A DNA stretch of 64,000 bases from Apium graveolens (Eukaryota; Streptophyta; Magnoliopsida; Apiales; Apiaceae), in assembly GCF_009905375.1 (NCBI RefSeq), contig NC_133649.1:237116201-237180200 (forward strand). The letters are read 5' to 3'. Shown here in pieces: positions 33,292 through 45,959 of the stretch. The first letter of the stretch is position 1. The number at the start of each line of letters is the position of its first letter. The notes below the pieces were generated by a model. The model did no database searches. It was not told where the DNA came from and worked only from the letters and a program-made list of their open reading frames with translations. The translations under genes were made by a program, and so were the position numbers.

Positions 33292-35632
33292 CTAATGATT
33301 AGTTTTAAGGACCCAGACTTGCTTGGATCCTGTGGCCTTATTAAGTTTGTTAACATTTGCAGTGGATTTAGCATCAGAGTTTATGTTAACATTTTTCTTA
33401 TCAGCATTTATACTATCAGACTTTGTATCAGAACTTACACTAGAAGGAACAATGCTAACTTTCTTTAAAGAAGGTTTTATTTGATAATAGTCATAGTACA
33501 AACTATGATATTCCTTACAAGTATAAATGGAATGCCATATACTACCATAATGAAAACAAGGATTTTGTGGCCTATATCTAACAGACTGACTCTTAACTCT
33601 TGACTTTGAAGGTAAGGAGTTTATGGTTCTTATTCTTCCTGCAAAAAGAAGCCAGATGGTTAGAACTTCCACAGTTATGACATGTTTTTCTAGGAGCATT
33701 AGGAACAGGCTTATAATCATTGCTTTTATTCACACCTTCCTTTCCATTCCTATTTTTCCTAGGTGACTTTACCTTGTTTATATTCTTTACATCTTTCAGC
33801 TTATGCTTAAGCTGCTTCTTTGTCATTAAGCCTATGTTAACTTCAGTTGTCTTTTCCTATTTTAGTTTGTCAGAAGTTAATTCCTCTTTAACTTCTGATT
33901 TCTCAGTATCAGACTTTACAGCAACAAACTTAACAGGTTTTAACTTTGGCTTTTGTTTAACAACTATAGGCTTAATTTCTACAGTTCCTTTATCATTCTT
34001 ATCATCTCCATAACCTAAGCCCTCTTTCCAGTTTCCACTACTTAACAAATTCTGAGTTGTTCTGCCAGAGTTAGTCCAAGTTCTTATAATCTCTCTTTCC
34101 TTTTCTAACTCAGTTTTTAGAGATTCATTCATTTTAAGTACTTCATCCCTAACATAAAAAGCATCATCTCTATCTTTCTGAGTTTGATGGAACATGACTA
34201 ACTCTTTTTCTAAATAATCATTCCTCTTTTTACAAGCAAGATTTTCAGAAGTTAATCTTTCACATGTTAAAGTTTGATCTCTATAACTAATAAACATGGT
34301 TTTAAGATATCTTCTCAACTCATTAATATCATCAGTATGAAAGGCATAAGTAGTTTGAGGTACCTTTAACTCAGCAGCTTCAGGACTGCTATCAGCATTT
34401 GCCATATCAGCATTTGCCATCAAGGCATAGTTCTCCTCACTTTTAGAATCTGAAGTGTCTGTCCAGTTTTTCTTCTTTGTGACAAGAGCCTTGCCTTTGT
34501 CACTCTTCACTTTCTTGTAATCAGGAGATATGTGGCCTTTCTCACCACAGTTGTAGCATTTGACATTTGTGTAATCTCCTCTGTCAGACTTCCCTCCTTT
34601 GCCTTCAGATTTTCTAAAATTCTTCTTATCAGAACTTGCACCTTTCCTGGAAAAACTCTTTCCCTTCCTGAACTTCATGTATGCAATCCTTGTGATTCCT
34701 TTCACGATAAGAGTACACAGCTTCATCATCTCTTCATCACCATCCATCTCAGGCAAGCTTTCAGTTTCTAAGTCATCATCACTATCAGAAATTGCTGACT
34801 CAGTATCAGACTTTGTGATGAGCGGTTTTCCCTTGACTTTCCTTGAGGTAGTTGCCTTGGGGGATTCTTCTTCAGCCTTAAGAGCAACTGTCCTTGACTT
34901 TCCTCCTTTCCTCTTGCTTCTTTGTTCCATCTCAAGTTCATGAGTCTTGAGCATCCCATAGATTTCATCAAGAGTCATTTTATCAAGATTATAGTTGTCT
35001 CTTATAATTGTTGCCTTCAAATCCCAACTTTCAGGAAGAGCTAACATGAATTTAAGGTTTGAATCTTCAATATCATACTCCTTATCAACTAGTGACAAAT
35101 CATTCCAGAGTTTGACAAATCTGTCATATAAATCAGTCAATGACTCATTAGGCTTTGAGTCAAAGTGTTCATACTCTTGAGTGAGTATTGTCTTCCTGTT
35201 CTTCTTACTCGAATCAGTTCCCTGTCACCTTGTCTCCAAGGCATCCCATATCTCCTTTGCAGTCTTGCAATTAATTACCCTGTTTGACATTACATTATCA
35301 ATGGCACTATGCAGCAAGTGTCGTACCTTAGCATCCTTAGCAATTGATGCGATATCTTCAGCAGTGTAATCACTCTTCTCCTTTGGTACAGACTTTGCTG
35401 CTTCACCTGCAACTACAACAGCGAGTTTTGTTGGCTTGTGAGGTCCTTCATGGATTCTGTCAAGATATTCTGGATCAGTAGCTTCCAGAAACATAGTCAT
35501 CCTCACCTTCCATATGGGATATTCAGATGGCTTCAGCATGGGAACTCTAATAGCCTCATACCGACTATGTATTTGAGTCTTTGGTGGTTCTTCAGTTTTG
35601 GTGGGCTTGGTTGGAGTTTCTGCTTCAGACAT
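33292..35632 (-). pseudogene. gag of D with three zinc knuckles
   Basis: ATG at 35632 (MSEAETPTKPTKTEE), about 40 bp after the primer site. The gag-polypeptide domain spans the TGA at 35225 and frame 35140-33857 (LYDRFVKLWNDLS). Three CCHC knuckles follow. First: CYNCGEKGHISPDY (last Cys now Tyr). Second: CHNCGSSNHLASFC (intact). Third: CFHYGSIWHSIYTC (second Cys now Tyr). A TAG at 33857 and a frame change near 33600 break it. Between the first two knuckles is a coiled coil (DYLEKELVMFHQTQKDRDDA). Gag would assemble the particle and package RNA. Confidence 0.9.
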
Positions 35633-35673
35633 GATTATTTTTGGATCTTAAATTGTTTGTGTGTTAACAGATA

Positions 35674-35685
35674 GGCTCAGATACC
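35674..35685 (-). promoter_or_regulatory. Primer binding site of D
   Basis: Minus-strand TGGTATCTGAGC beside the 5' LTR; initiator-Met type with one mismatch (usual TGGTATCAGAGC). Confidence 0.85.
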
Positions 35686-35688
35686 ACT

Positions 35689-36293
35689 TGTTAGGTCACA
35701 CACACTGTAGAAGGGGGTTGAATACAGTGTATAGCACAACCAAATCGAATTCTAATAACACAAATAACAGAAAACATACTTTATTCAATGCAATAAACTC
35801 TGTTACAATATGGAACTGTCCTCTCTCAGTGATGAACAAATATCACGAGAGCTGCTAGGGTTACAATGAATAATATACTCGATAACGATAACACTTATAG
35901 TGTAAACCCTATGTCTGTGTTATATACTACTCGGTTACAAGATAATCGCTAATTGATATGGAATATAATTCTGCTTCCTAAAATATATCAATCAGATATC
36001 TTTTCTTCCAAGTATTTCATTCTTCACAGAATTCCTTCTTCATGCATATCTCTTCTTACGTTTGTCTTGATCTTCTTTCCTTTCAATCAGCCGCCTTCCT
36101 TATCTGAAAGTTTCATTTAAGTCCTGATATTATCTCCTGATAAATATCTCCTGAACCTTAAGTACTGATAACTTAAGTTCTGACTTCAGTATAAGTACTG
36201 ATTTCAGTTAAGTACTGATTTGTCCTGTTTAAGTAAGATCTGAAAACTAAACATAAATCATATTAGTCATGATATTATCAAATATATCTAACA
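35689..36293 (-). repeat. 5' LTR of D
   Basis: 605 bp, aligned end to end with 23974-24580. The TATA at 35920-35926 has lost one base compared with the other LTR. Confidence 0.94.
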
Positions 36294-36298
36294 AATTA
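36294..36298. repeat. Target-site duplication of D, right copy (AATTA)
   Basis: Pairs with GATTA at 23969-23973. Confidence 0.8.
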
Positions 36299-36899
36299 TT
36301 ATGTGAATATTATATGAATTTTTGGTGAATTATCTGATGATGGATAATAATATTTGGATGTTTGTATATAATAAAATGTGAGTATGTTAATTTTAATATG
36401 TCCAGAATAAAATATAGATAATTAAGGTATTTTTCTGGTAATTTTTGGAGTGTTATATGATTTTATAATTATTTATGAATTTATTAATTATTTTCTGAAT
36501 AATTACAAAATTATTTTATAAAGCCGGAAATCGTCCGACTTCAACCTGTTTTTACGTTTTTACAACCCGAAACTCTTCCGAAAACTCCTTCCTAACCTAA
36601 TCTGGTAATTCCGGACATTTTCCGTGTTTTGACTTTTCCGATCCGGATTACGGTTTGACTCATGCGCGGCCCGACGCAAGATTTCCGATACGATAATCAT
36701 TTCGGTGAATCAACGAAACCCGTATTCTCGAAATACGGGATATTATTACATTATTTTCGTATAAAGTGTTTTATAAAAAGCCCGGTTTGGATAATTATCC
36801 AATACGGGTATCAAATCGGATCGTTTTCGTAGTTACTTAGCGGCTAAGTAACTAATTTAACGATCCAAAATGATCCAAAACGAACCAATATTCCGTAAA

Positions 36900-36908
36900 T
36901 ATAAATAG
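36900..36908 (+). promoter_or_regulatory. TATA box of B 5' LTR
   Basis: TATAAATAG preceded by a CCAAT at 36885; the 3' LTR keeps the same block at 46596-46604. Confidence 0.6.
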
Positions 36909-37859
36909 CCTATTTCTTATATCATTTATTTCGTTTATTCATTTGCAACCAATACGAATACAGTAAATACAAAGAAAAACCCTAGAAACCGATACTGTTC
37001 TCGAAAATCAAACGCACGGTCGAAGGCATTATCGAACTCTGATTCAGGCTTGTAATATATCAAAACGAAGCTCTCGAAAAGTACTTTCATAATCAATCAT
37101 CCGTTTTTATGCAGGAATCAAGGTGATTTTCTTATTTATTTAATTATTTTCGAATTATTCGAAAATTACAATATGAATTTTTGTAAACCTGATTGTTTGA
37201 TTGTTTTGATGATTCTATGTTGTAGAACATGTTATCCTGGTCAGATTCATATATCATACGTTAAAGATAGAGTTCAGTAACATAGGTAAAAGCGAGTTTG
37301 ATTTTCCAGATGGGTGTTCTTGATGTTCTTGAGTGCACTCATCAGATTTCTATGAGTTTTAGCCGGAATTTTAATTGAATGAATCTGGGTACGAACGAAC
37401 TAGGTGGTTGAATAGATCGTATCATGAGGAATCTAAAGGTATAATCGAAATTGTAAACCGAAGTCGGGAAGGTGGTCATCGGAAAATAGGGTTTCACGGT
37501 GGGGGGATTTTTCCCGTCCGTTTTCCCGATGATTCACTGAGTGGTTTCGTGATTTGGTCACAGATTTAAGTTCCTGATGAGGCCAGCTACATATCTGCAC
37601 GTTTTCGTGAAGTTCTGGGTAGTTGCAGGTTACCGCCGGCGAGCTCAAGGAAGTGGCGAAACTACGGTTTCGTCACCCTTCTTTCGTGGTTTTGCAGTTT
37701 TAGTCCCTATAATTTCAAAACTTTATAAAAATTAGATTTATGTTTTAAAAATTTTCAAAAATTAGATTTCTGTTTATAATTATTTTCAAAATTTATTTTT
37801 AATTTCTAAAAAATTTAAAAAAATCATTATCTTTATTCTAAAATTTATTTTTTTTATTC

Positions 37860-37990
37860 GAGATTAAATCCTAATTATTTAATTAATTAATGTTAAGTGA
37901 TAACTAATTATTTAATTAATCAATTAATTTAATTATTAATTGGTTAATTAATTTAATTAATTATTAATTAATCTTAATTGATTCAATAAT
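37860..37990. repeat. TTAATTAA-rich tract in B LTR
   Basis: Long run of ATTAATTAATTT words able to form many hairpins; counterpart at about 47600-47730 in the 3' LTR. Confidence 0.7.
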
Positions 37991-39746
37991 TAGATTTAAT
38001 TATTTATTTTTGATTTAAAAATTCTGAAAAATAGTTTCGAGTTTTAAAACATTATTTTAAATTATTATCAAGGCTCGATAATTATTTTAAAGTCAAATTC
38101 GGGTGTTCAGACCCTATTATTTAATTATAAAATGATTCGGAGACCCGTTTTAATTCTGAAAAAAGTTCAAAAATTCGTATTAAATACCTGGAAAATCATT
38201 TTGACTCCGAATCTTCTTTGAAAAATTATTTTGATTGAATACCTTGCGTGCTATGTGCTACGTGCTATTTGATTGATGTGTTATATGCCTATGTGGTTAT
38301 TATTTGATTGTTTCAGTCATAACTTTCAATCTGTAAATCGGATTTGGGTAAAACGAAGGGTAGATTAAAGATTATGACATTTATGTGACAATTAGAATAA
38401 TATGAGTATGAATAATTGATAGATACTTGCGACGCCTAGCAGAGTCAGCGAGGCATAGAAAGGAAACCAGTGATCCATAAATAAAATCCAAGCGTAGAAA
38501 GAGAAGGAAAGTGATTAATAAATAGAAGCAAGGCATATAAAGAGAAGAAAAGTGGTTGATGAGTAAAACTATTATATGAGTACAAGTAAAGTGGAAATCG
38601 TCGGTGATAAGGCAAGTACTTCTGAACCTTCTTCAAAATATATTTCAATTACTTTCGAACTGTTTCATAACATGTTGCTATTATTCAAAATAACTCTTGT
38701 TTTATATTGCAAGCGCTTTAAACTATTTAACCTTGAACCCTGATTCTTATTAATCTTAAGCCATAAGCCATATTCTTCATAAACCATTGATTGTTGAATT
38801 CCCAGATACGAGCCATACCCATGCGATACTACTCCACAAATACATATCTACCACATATTGATTCTGATATTGAATTTCTTAACATACCAACACTTATTCA
38901 TTATTTAACAGAAGACCAATTCTTGGAACCCTTAAATTCTTGGTCTTCTACTTTCTGATTCTTTCCTTGATTGAAAGCCAATCTTTTTGAAATCCCTATT
39001 ATGCCTTCACGGTGTTATGAATCACCCTATGCTTCAAGATAAATGTTGTTTATGATTTAGCTTATTGATTTACATTGGCTATCACATTGAATTATTTTAG
39101 AATTGGATGGTTTTATAAATGTGGACCAGATTCATGGTCAGACCAGATTCGTGGTCATAATAGGCCAATACGTGACTTGGATCCAGTATATAGAACAAAG
39201 CTAGGAGCCTTGCTCGGGGTTAGTGCGTGACTGATCAACAGCCTAACCTTGTTTTTTTAAAATAAAAGTGAATATCCAATTCTAATCATTGCTTATTCAA
39301 AAATTTGATTCTTCAGAATCATTTCAATTGGTGATTGTTTAATCTCAATTTTTGCTATTATTATTTGCTAAGCTAGTAAGCTCACTCTTGCAAAATTTTT
39401 ATGTTTTCAACAGTTGAAAAGAAAAGTGTTGGTAACGAGGATTCCCTGTCTAGTGTGCGAACTAGGATTTCCGGTTAAGTTGGATCGAGCTAGGAGGAGC
39501 TTATTATTATAGATGAGTTATGTAAGATTGTAAGTACGATATCATTAACCATTATAAGTTAAATTAGTTAGGATTTGGTACGATGTAATAAAAGTTAGGA
39601 TTGTGGCTTGTTTTCATATTTTAACCTGTTGCGATCTGTGGTTGTGCAAAGAAGGGTCAATGTATATGATATTTTATACACAGGTTTATATATTGTGTCT
39701 GTAGTGAGCCCCAAACTTTGACCCGGGTTTGGAGGGAGTCACAGGT

Positions 39747-39761
39747 TGGTATCAGAGCTAC
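39747..39761 (+). promoter_or_regulatory. Primer binding site of B
   Basis: TGGTATCAGAGCTAC three bases after the LTR end; initiator-Met type. Confidence 0.88.
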
Positions 39762-39931
39762 AGGTTATAAGTCACTGAAACAAGCCTAGATTGTCAAAAA
39801 TGGGTAGAGGGTGAGATTAGAATTAAGAAATAGAGAAATAGAACGTCGAGAGGTTGAGTGCGATCAAATAGTAGGTTTTAGTGAGATTTGTGATGAGATT
39901 TGGCATCCTTATCTAGCGACGCGATTTTGAG

Positions 39932-40096
39932 ATGGCGGCGATGGAAGATTCTTTTATCCCTGGATCGTCTGATCATTCAGAGCCTTCACTCGGAAGACTA
40001 TCATCCGATTCACGCCCTGCTCTTCCACCGGCGTTAGCTATGTCACATCTTATTGCGGCGGTCGCACCCTTTTCACGTTATTATCTCATCCCCTGA
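39932..40096 (+). CDS. Small leader ORF of B (54 codons)
   Basis: First ATG-led ORF after the primer site: MAAMEDSFIPGSSDHSEPSL, Ser/Pro/Ala-rich, stop at 40094-40096. It may be the start of a former gag, but no capsid or zinc-knuckle motif follows. I do not recognise it. Confidence 0.3.
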   Translation: MAAMEDSFIPGSSDHSEPSLGRLSSDSRPALPPALAMSHLIAAVAPFSRYYLIP

Positions 40097-43000
40097 TGCA
40101 AGACTATATATTCGATAATCCCCCCACATGCTGATTTTGGTTCTACCGAATACTCAACTGTGGGTGTATATTTTCTGTCTACTTTACACCCTGTTCTATA
40201 AGATCCATTTAAAACTCGTCTTATGAAGTAACAACACCCAGAAGGATGGATTCGAAAGCCTAACATATGGTGAGTACACGCGTTATTAAGAAATGTGAGA
40301 AGAAATCTAGAGAGAAGATTTGTTTGTTCTGGAAGATAGCCGCTACGAGGTTATATGGAGCCACTAGTAGGTATGCCACCTATGATTATCTGGTAAAGTA
40401 AGCTAGATGGATTTTAAGGAAGTTTGAAAAGATTGGAAATCGAGAATTTTCTTGGAAATGGATCCTAATATTATGACCAAACATGATGCATATATTAGTA
40501 ATGAGATGTAATATTAGCCGATTTTATTTTATAAAATAGGTTTGATAGACCTAATATATTTAGTAATCGTAAGAAGTAATGATGGAAGTATTACCAGTAT
40601 GAAAGATTTGAAGAGAAGCTATGAATAAGATAATATGCAACGGTAACCAGAATTTTTGTTGACCAATGAAGGTAAAATGGACCCAACGAGGAATAGAGGA
40701 TATAGAGAAATGAATGAGCTTTTATCAGTTGGTATTCCAAATTTGATACTTTGTAGTGGTTGAAAAGAACGACAACCAACTTATATAATAATGACGACCA
40801 GATATTTTAATTTTTAAAATTCTAAAACAAGTTTTTGAAAAAGACTTTCTTAACAGAATCTCTAAAAGATCTTTTCATGAAATGAGTTTTAAAACTTGGT
40901 TGTCAAATTACTACTTAGTTCTTATTGTTATAGGTATTAGATTACCCAGAAGAATATTTGATCGAACTCGGTATTGTTAAATCAGAGGGCCAAGTAGAGC
41001 CGCTAATACGGAAAAGTTTAGAATTTTCTTCGGAAGAAGAGTGCAAACCTTGTCGAATAGTATCAACATGTATAAGCATTATTTATTCAATTCATGGTAT
41101 TATCAAAGTCATGGATCCGTTGACCCAAAAGAAGTCGATGATAATTGAAGAAAATGGAGGAATCTTCCAGACGATTGAAGAAGAATAATATCCCTAACGA
41201 CGAAATTGAAGTGTTGCATAATCAACGGCTGCATTACGCGACATAGAACAAATTAGAAATTATAATTATAAATTTCGAAAGAACGCGATTATGGTCGAAC
41301 TACCAAAGTATCAAACAGGGAAGCATGACGCTAAAAATACCAGACTTACATGGTATGGATGAAACAAAAAGTGATGACAGCAAATCCAACGAGAAGACAA
41401 TTATGCTCTGATTGTTAAAATATTAAAGGTATTTCTAGAAGACATTTCAAATCTATCATCTGACGGGGATCTGGAATTTATTACTCGAATGAGTCCTGAA
41501 AGTATGCATAAGCGCAACATAGATGGCGACCAACGGTGTCATTCTTTTCCACGACGGCGTATACTCCTCTTGATTCTTGAATACATGTGAGTTTCTTTCA
41601 GTAATAAATATATGAGACAAGAAGGAAAGAAAAATTTATCGTGTCCCTTTTCAAATTATTTCTCAGAATATTTCTTTTGATCGAGACAAGCAGTGTTATG
41701 ATGTGACACTTTGTCAAAATGACGAAGAGTCTGGTGGGACGCCACCTAATCATGTGCTGTATGCCATATAGTATGAAAGACTGGCCATCTTGAGTACAAA
41801 TATGGTTGTCTCATTCATATCTAAATCATCATTCATTATTTCCTTTTCGATTGTGACTTATTGATTTATGGACCCTCCCGATTATTTTCTTGTACTCTTA
41901 TTCTTTATAAAAGATTTCCAATCAGAATCATATTCAAAAAATTTTTTCTTCTATTAAGTCTACTCTTTGAGCGTTCTAAAAGAAGTAGAATAACCTTGTG
42001 TAGCAGATGGAATTACTTGTTGAGTATCAAGATGATTGCAAGCCAATAAATGGTGGATATATGCGAATCACTATGTCAATAACGCGGTTGTCACGACAAC
42101 ATCAAATCAGAAGCGAAAATCTATATACGTGATACGTTTTAAGTCTAAGATTTTGGCGTGAATTAGAGTAGTTAGCAAACTATATGAGGTAAATTAACCA
42201 TAGAATTAAGTAAGTGAAGTTGCGTACACCAGTCGAGGCAATCGATTGACGGGACAACAGAAGTAGATGAAGGAACTCTCAACAATGACCTAGACAAGCG
42301 ATTAATACGTAAAAAAAGAGCGAAACATACTTCAATCACAGGGAAATGTTGTCATGAAACTTCAAAATCGTAGAAATCTCGAGTATGATAAATCTCAAAC
42401 GTGTCTTTCAAGAAACTGTTAAGACTCCTAACCCAAGTAAGTTAGATATAGTAAACTCAATACCTATAACTGGGCCAGTAAAGAAGGTTCCATATGAAGA
42501 GACGTAAAGGAATATGAAGAAATGGTGATCTAATTGTGAAATCTTTTAAGTAACACTTTAGAACCAAATGAGTTTTCCTGAATTGCGATAGTATGAATTG
42601 AGACCACGTATTTATTATCAGAAATTAGACAAGTTAACTAATGAAAGAAACGCATACTTTCAAGGGTAGAGGTTTTGTTTGATCGGATAAAAGATGCAGT
42701 ACAAGTTCTTAAGAATATCCATATACAAGTATGAGCCATGGAAAAATAATATTAAAAGATTTCTATAGAACGGATTTATGAACAGGTATTAGTGATATGA
42801 ATTATTAACTAGAAAGCTTAATGATGAACTAGAAGAATCCTGGAATAAATTTTTTGAGTAACAGCAGAATAATTTTATATTCATTAATGGAGTTCTGAGA
42901 TAGTTTGAAGAAATAAACGAAAGGTATGGTTATGTCCCCAGTTTGATAAAAAGATGTATGCTATGTTAGTCAGTAGTATATGTAGATATCAGTATGATAT

Positions 43001-44669
43001 GTTCTAAAGTATGGTGAAATGATGAGATCATGATGGTAGATTGATTTGGTTATTGGGTTAATTATTGTTGTCGGCTTGAGTACGACTGGTAGTCCATAAT
43101 ATAGAGGAGATGCTGCCCAATTTTTTAGAAATACCTTACCTTTAAAGGCAAAAGTATACTTTCGCATGTTATTCCTCGTGATACTCCAAATGATTGCGAT
43201 CTCGGTTCCTGAAAGAAGTGGTTGTAGCCAAATTGACTTTATATAATTGGTCTTTGATTTCATTTAGCTAGTCATCACTTGGTTCGATTGATCAATTAAA
43301 AGAGTTAATTGGTTAATTTTACCAACTTATGGTCAGTTAGATGGAAATCGATTCTAATTAGATTAAGTCAAATCCTGATGTGATTTTCAGATCCGAAGTC
43401 ATGGCAATGAGAAATTTGGAAGAAGTAAGGACACCAGTAGAATTCAGAAGTTTAGCGAAATCAGTGCGATGTTACTGCAATGTGCGAGGCTTTAATCGGA
43501 TGAATATGCCCTTTTGCAAGAGATAAGAGAATTAAAATGTTATTTATACATACGAGTGAGAAGAACGCTTTCAAGACCTAAAGGGTCAAGATAAGAACCA
43601 AAAGAAGGAAGAAAGAGAATGAAGAAGAGGGGTTGAATAAAGAAGAGATTGGAAATTATGCCAATATGGATGCTGTTAGACAATTAAAGAAATTTTATCA
43701 TCAGTAATAAAGTTTTGTGAAAAGATTTGAAGGTATATCAGTATAGAATGACGATGTAATAAGAATTATATCAACATACCGGAGAACGCGCGAATACAAG
43801 TATTTGATGTATGATATAAGGTGACAAGGGTGGCATGTGAACTAAATAAGGAGACGTCTTGATTATGCAGGAAAAATGATGTATAAAGGACATAGACCTC
43901 AACAATTTAAAAATATCTTCAATAAAAAAAAGCCAGAGATGTGGCAGAGAATGGTTGGAGTAGATTAAAATGAAAGTTGTGAAATTAGTGATTGAGTAAG
44001 TAAGGTTAAGGAAGTAGTTGCTAATGGGTTTTGATAGTTCGGTTGATAAGAATTTAGATAGTTATAGAAAGCTTTATTCCAGTGTTAGTCAGATAATGGC
44101 TTATCTAATAATAACCAAATCAGTACAATTAGAAAGAAGAAATCGCAGATGTTAAGAATAGACAATGAGTCATGAGAATGGAGAACTTGACTAGAAAGGA
44201 AAATGGAATCAAAAGGATGATAAAGAAATTTTATAAAATAGTATAAGATATAAGCAAGTTGTGAACGTCAACTGTGTCGGAACTGATAGGAGAATGAAGT
44301 GAAGCGCCGATAATTGAAGATAGTAATTTCATTCAAAGAATGCGTGTAAACAGGGGAGATTAAACCAAGGTATTATTGGTGAACTGTTAAAGAAGAACGT
44401 TATAATGAATCTTATATCGGAATTCTTTAGAATTAAAGCAAAGCCCCGAAGGTTCTAACGAATGATTTACCAAGGTTACCTCGGAAAATGAGGTAAGAAT
44501 TTCTCATCAGTTACTGTACGGAGTCGAGCTGGTGTCTAAAGCTCTGTATCGTATAACCCAGTAGGAATGAGATATTGAATGAAGGAAAACTTCGAAAATA
44601 TGGAATGAAAGAATAATGAAATAAAGAGTACTCCGCGCTATAGATAAAAGTGATCATGGAAGAAAAGAG
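40097..44669 (+). other. Unreadable interior of B
   Basis: A-rich 4.6 kb without a recognisable domain. Short ORFs (40958-41188, 41861-42049 on plus, 43263-42970 on minus) match nothing I know. By position this should hold gag, protease and the start of reverse transcriptase of a chromovirus; it is too decayed or replaced to read. Confidence 0.5.
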
Positions 44670-45060
44670 AATGGAGATATGAAGTCATGCATCGATTATC
44701 AGAAATTGTAAGTCTGAAGATTGAATGAACATAGTATATAAGGAGTAACTGGATAGTGTAATTGTATTTATTAATAACATCCTCGCCCATTCAAGAAGGA
44801 AGACCAAGTTGAGCACCTGAAGATACGCATGCGAAGGGTAAGAGATTAGCAACTGCGTTCTAAGCTTCAAGGGTATGAACTCTAGTTATAATTAATTATG
44901 AGCTACGAAAGCATGGTTAATTACCAACCATGCAAGATCCTTTCAGAGATAAATGTCTTGAGTAGAAAAGAAAGAGTGAATATCACTAAGATTGCGGGGG
45001 AGTGGATAAAGGAATTGGAAAGTTAGAAAATTGAAGAACAGGTTTTGATCCGGTTTCTAG
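44670..45060 (+). pseudogene. Scraps of reverse transcriptase and RNase H in B
   Basis: Around 44680 the plus strand reads like the chromovirus block CIDYREL (CIDYQKL here). About 60 bp later it reads VFINNILAHSRR, a decayed version of the FIDDILIYS active-site box of E. Around 240 bp lie between these blocks in E, so a piece is deleted. At 44945-45000, VLSRKERVNI matches the end of RNase H in E (ALSRNERLN). Frames change between all three, so no protein is possible. They show that B descends from a Tekay-like element in plus orientation. Confidence 0.65.
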
Positions 45061-45419
45061 ATGATGCTGATACTCACTTTGTTGTTAGATATCAGAGGTG
45101 GTATTAATATAGATGATTGATGTTGACTTCAGTTTGGAATGTTGTGTGCATCAAATTTCATATTGATATCTAATTTGATATGACAACAAAATAAGTATTA
45201 GTACCAAGAGTTTGGTTTTGAATAAAGTTATGATTCATTCCATTCCAAACTAATATTTCCGATAGTAAAGATTCTCGCTCGATGAATATACTTGATAGTG
45301 ATTGAAAATAAATTGAAGTATACTACAAAGTGGTGAGTTAAATGCAATTTTCGAGATTTTCTTTTAATTTTTTAGTTTTGAATAGATTTAGAATATTTCG
45401 AAGCATCAGATGCCATGAG

Positions 45420-45490
45420 CTTAGTATATCGGGCGCATACGGATGGAAAGTACAAGAGACCAGCTAAAGGTTCTCGAATATAATTGAAAA
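45420..45490 (+). pseudogene. Integrase scrap in B
   Basis: A TDGKYKR reading at about 45430 resembles the TDGQSxRTIQ block of Tekay integrase, at the expected distance from the RNase H scrap. Short and uncertain. Confidence 0.35.
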
Positions 45491-45945
45491 CGATCATAGG
45501 CCAGACTAACCAAACAGAAGGAGACGCGAGAAGTAAAGTGGAACAGTCAGGGAAAATGGAAGGTTCATAAACACAAATTATTAGAATTAGAAAGAGAAGC
45601 AGATTAGTATAAATTTAGTTAGTCTATTGATACAATGAGATACATAGAAAGATTGCGAATGAGTTGGCCTTGTTTTCATAAGTATAACGAGTTCATAAGC
45701 CGTTTATATGTATCCAGAAAGAGTAAGTTAGATCCATTATATATAGAAGATGGAGATTTGAATTCAGTTATACAAGCAACAAATAGAATATGATGTTAGC
45801 AAGAGGCTATTAAGAAAAGATTGATATTATACGTTAAAGTTATGAAAAGTTATAAGGTTGAGAGATTCACCTGAGAAAATGAAAGTGATATACTTGAAGA
45901 GTATCAATATTATTCCTTAGTGTGATTCTGAGGACAGAATCCTTT
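45491..45945 (+). other. 3' interior of B
   Basis: A-rich, no readable chromodomain or other feature. Confidence 0.4.
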
Positions 45946-45959
45946 TAAGGGGGGAAAGA
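45946..45959 (+). promoter_or_regulatory. Polypurine tract of B
   Basis: TAAGGGGGGAAAGA directly before the 3' LTR. Confidence 0.8.

Larger units (their letters stand above)
23974..36293 (-). mobile_element. SIRE/Maximus-like Ty1-copia element D
   Basis: 12,320 bp complete element on the minus strand. LTRs are 35689-36293 (5') and 23974-24580 (3'), TGTTAG...CTAACA. Order: primer site, gag with three zinc knuckles, protease, integrase, reverse transcriptase, RNase H, a 1.3 kb spacer with promoter-like box, ORF3, polypurine tract. About 24 substitutions by eye in some 605 aligned LTR bases (about 4 percent) suggest an insertion of the order of one to a few million years, depending on the rate used. 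Several stops, frameshifts and active-site changes make it defective. Confidence 0.95.
23925..39743 (+). repeat. 5' LTR of B, split by element D
   Basis: Present as 23925-23973 and 36294-39743. TATA box at 36900-36908. Contains a long TTAATTAATTA-rich tract at 37860-37990. A GC-rich block present at about 47338-47385 in the 3' LTR is missing here near 37645. A 64-codon ORF (37375-37569) is matched in the 3' LTR. Confidence 0.9.

Noticed and set aside
37375..37569. 64-codon ORF present in both LTRs of B (also 47070-47264)
   Set aside because: LTR copies start identical, so survival in two copies a few percent apart is weak evidence; no recognisable domain.
36294..39743. A separate non-coding element right of D
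   Set aside because: It aligns along its length with 46010-48801 and 62380-63021, so it is the rest of B's 5' LTR.
40958..43263. Short ORFs in the interior of B as possible host genes
   Set aside because: No domain, AT-rich composition, and position inside a decayed gypsy interior.
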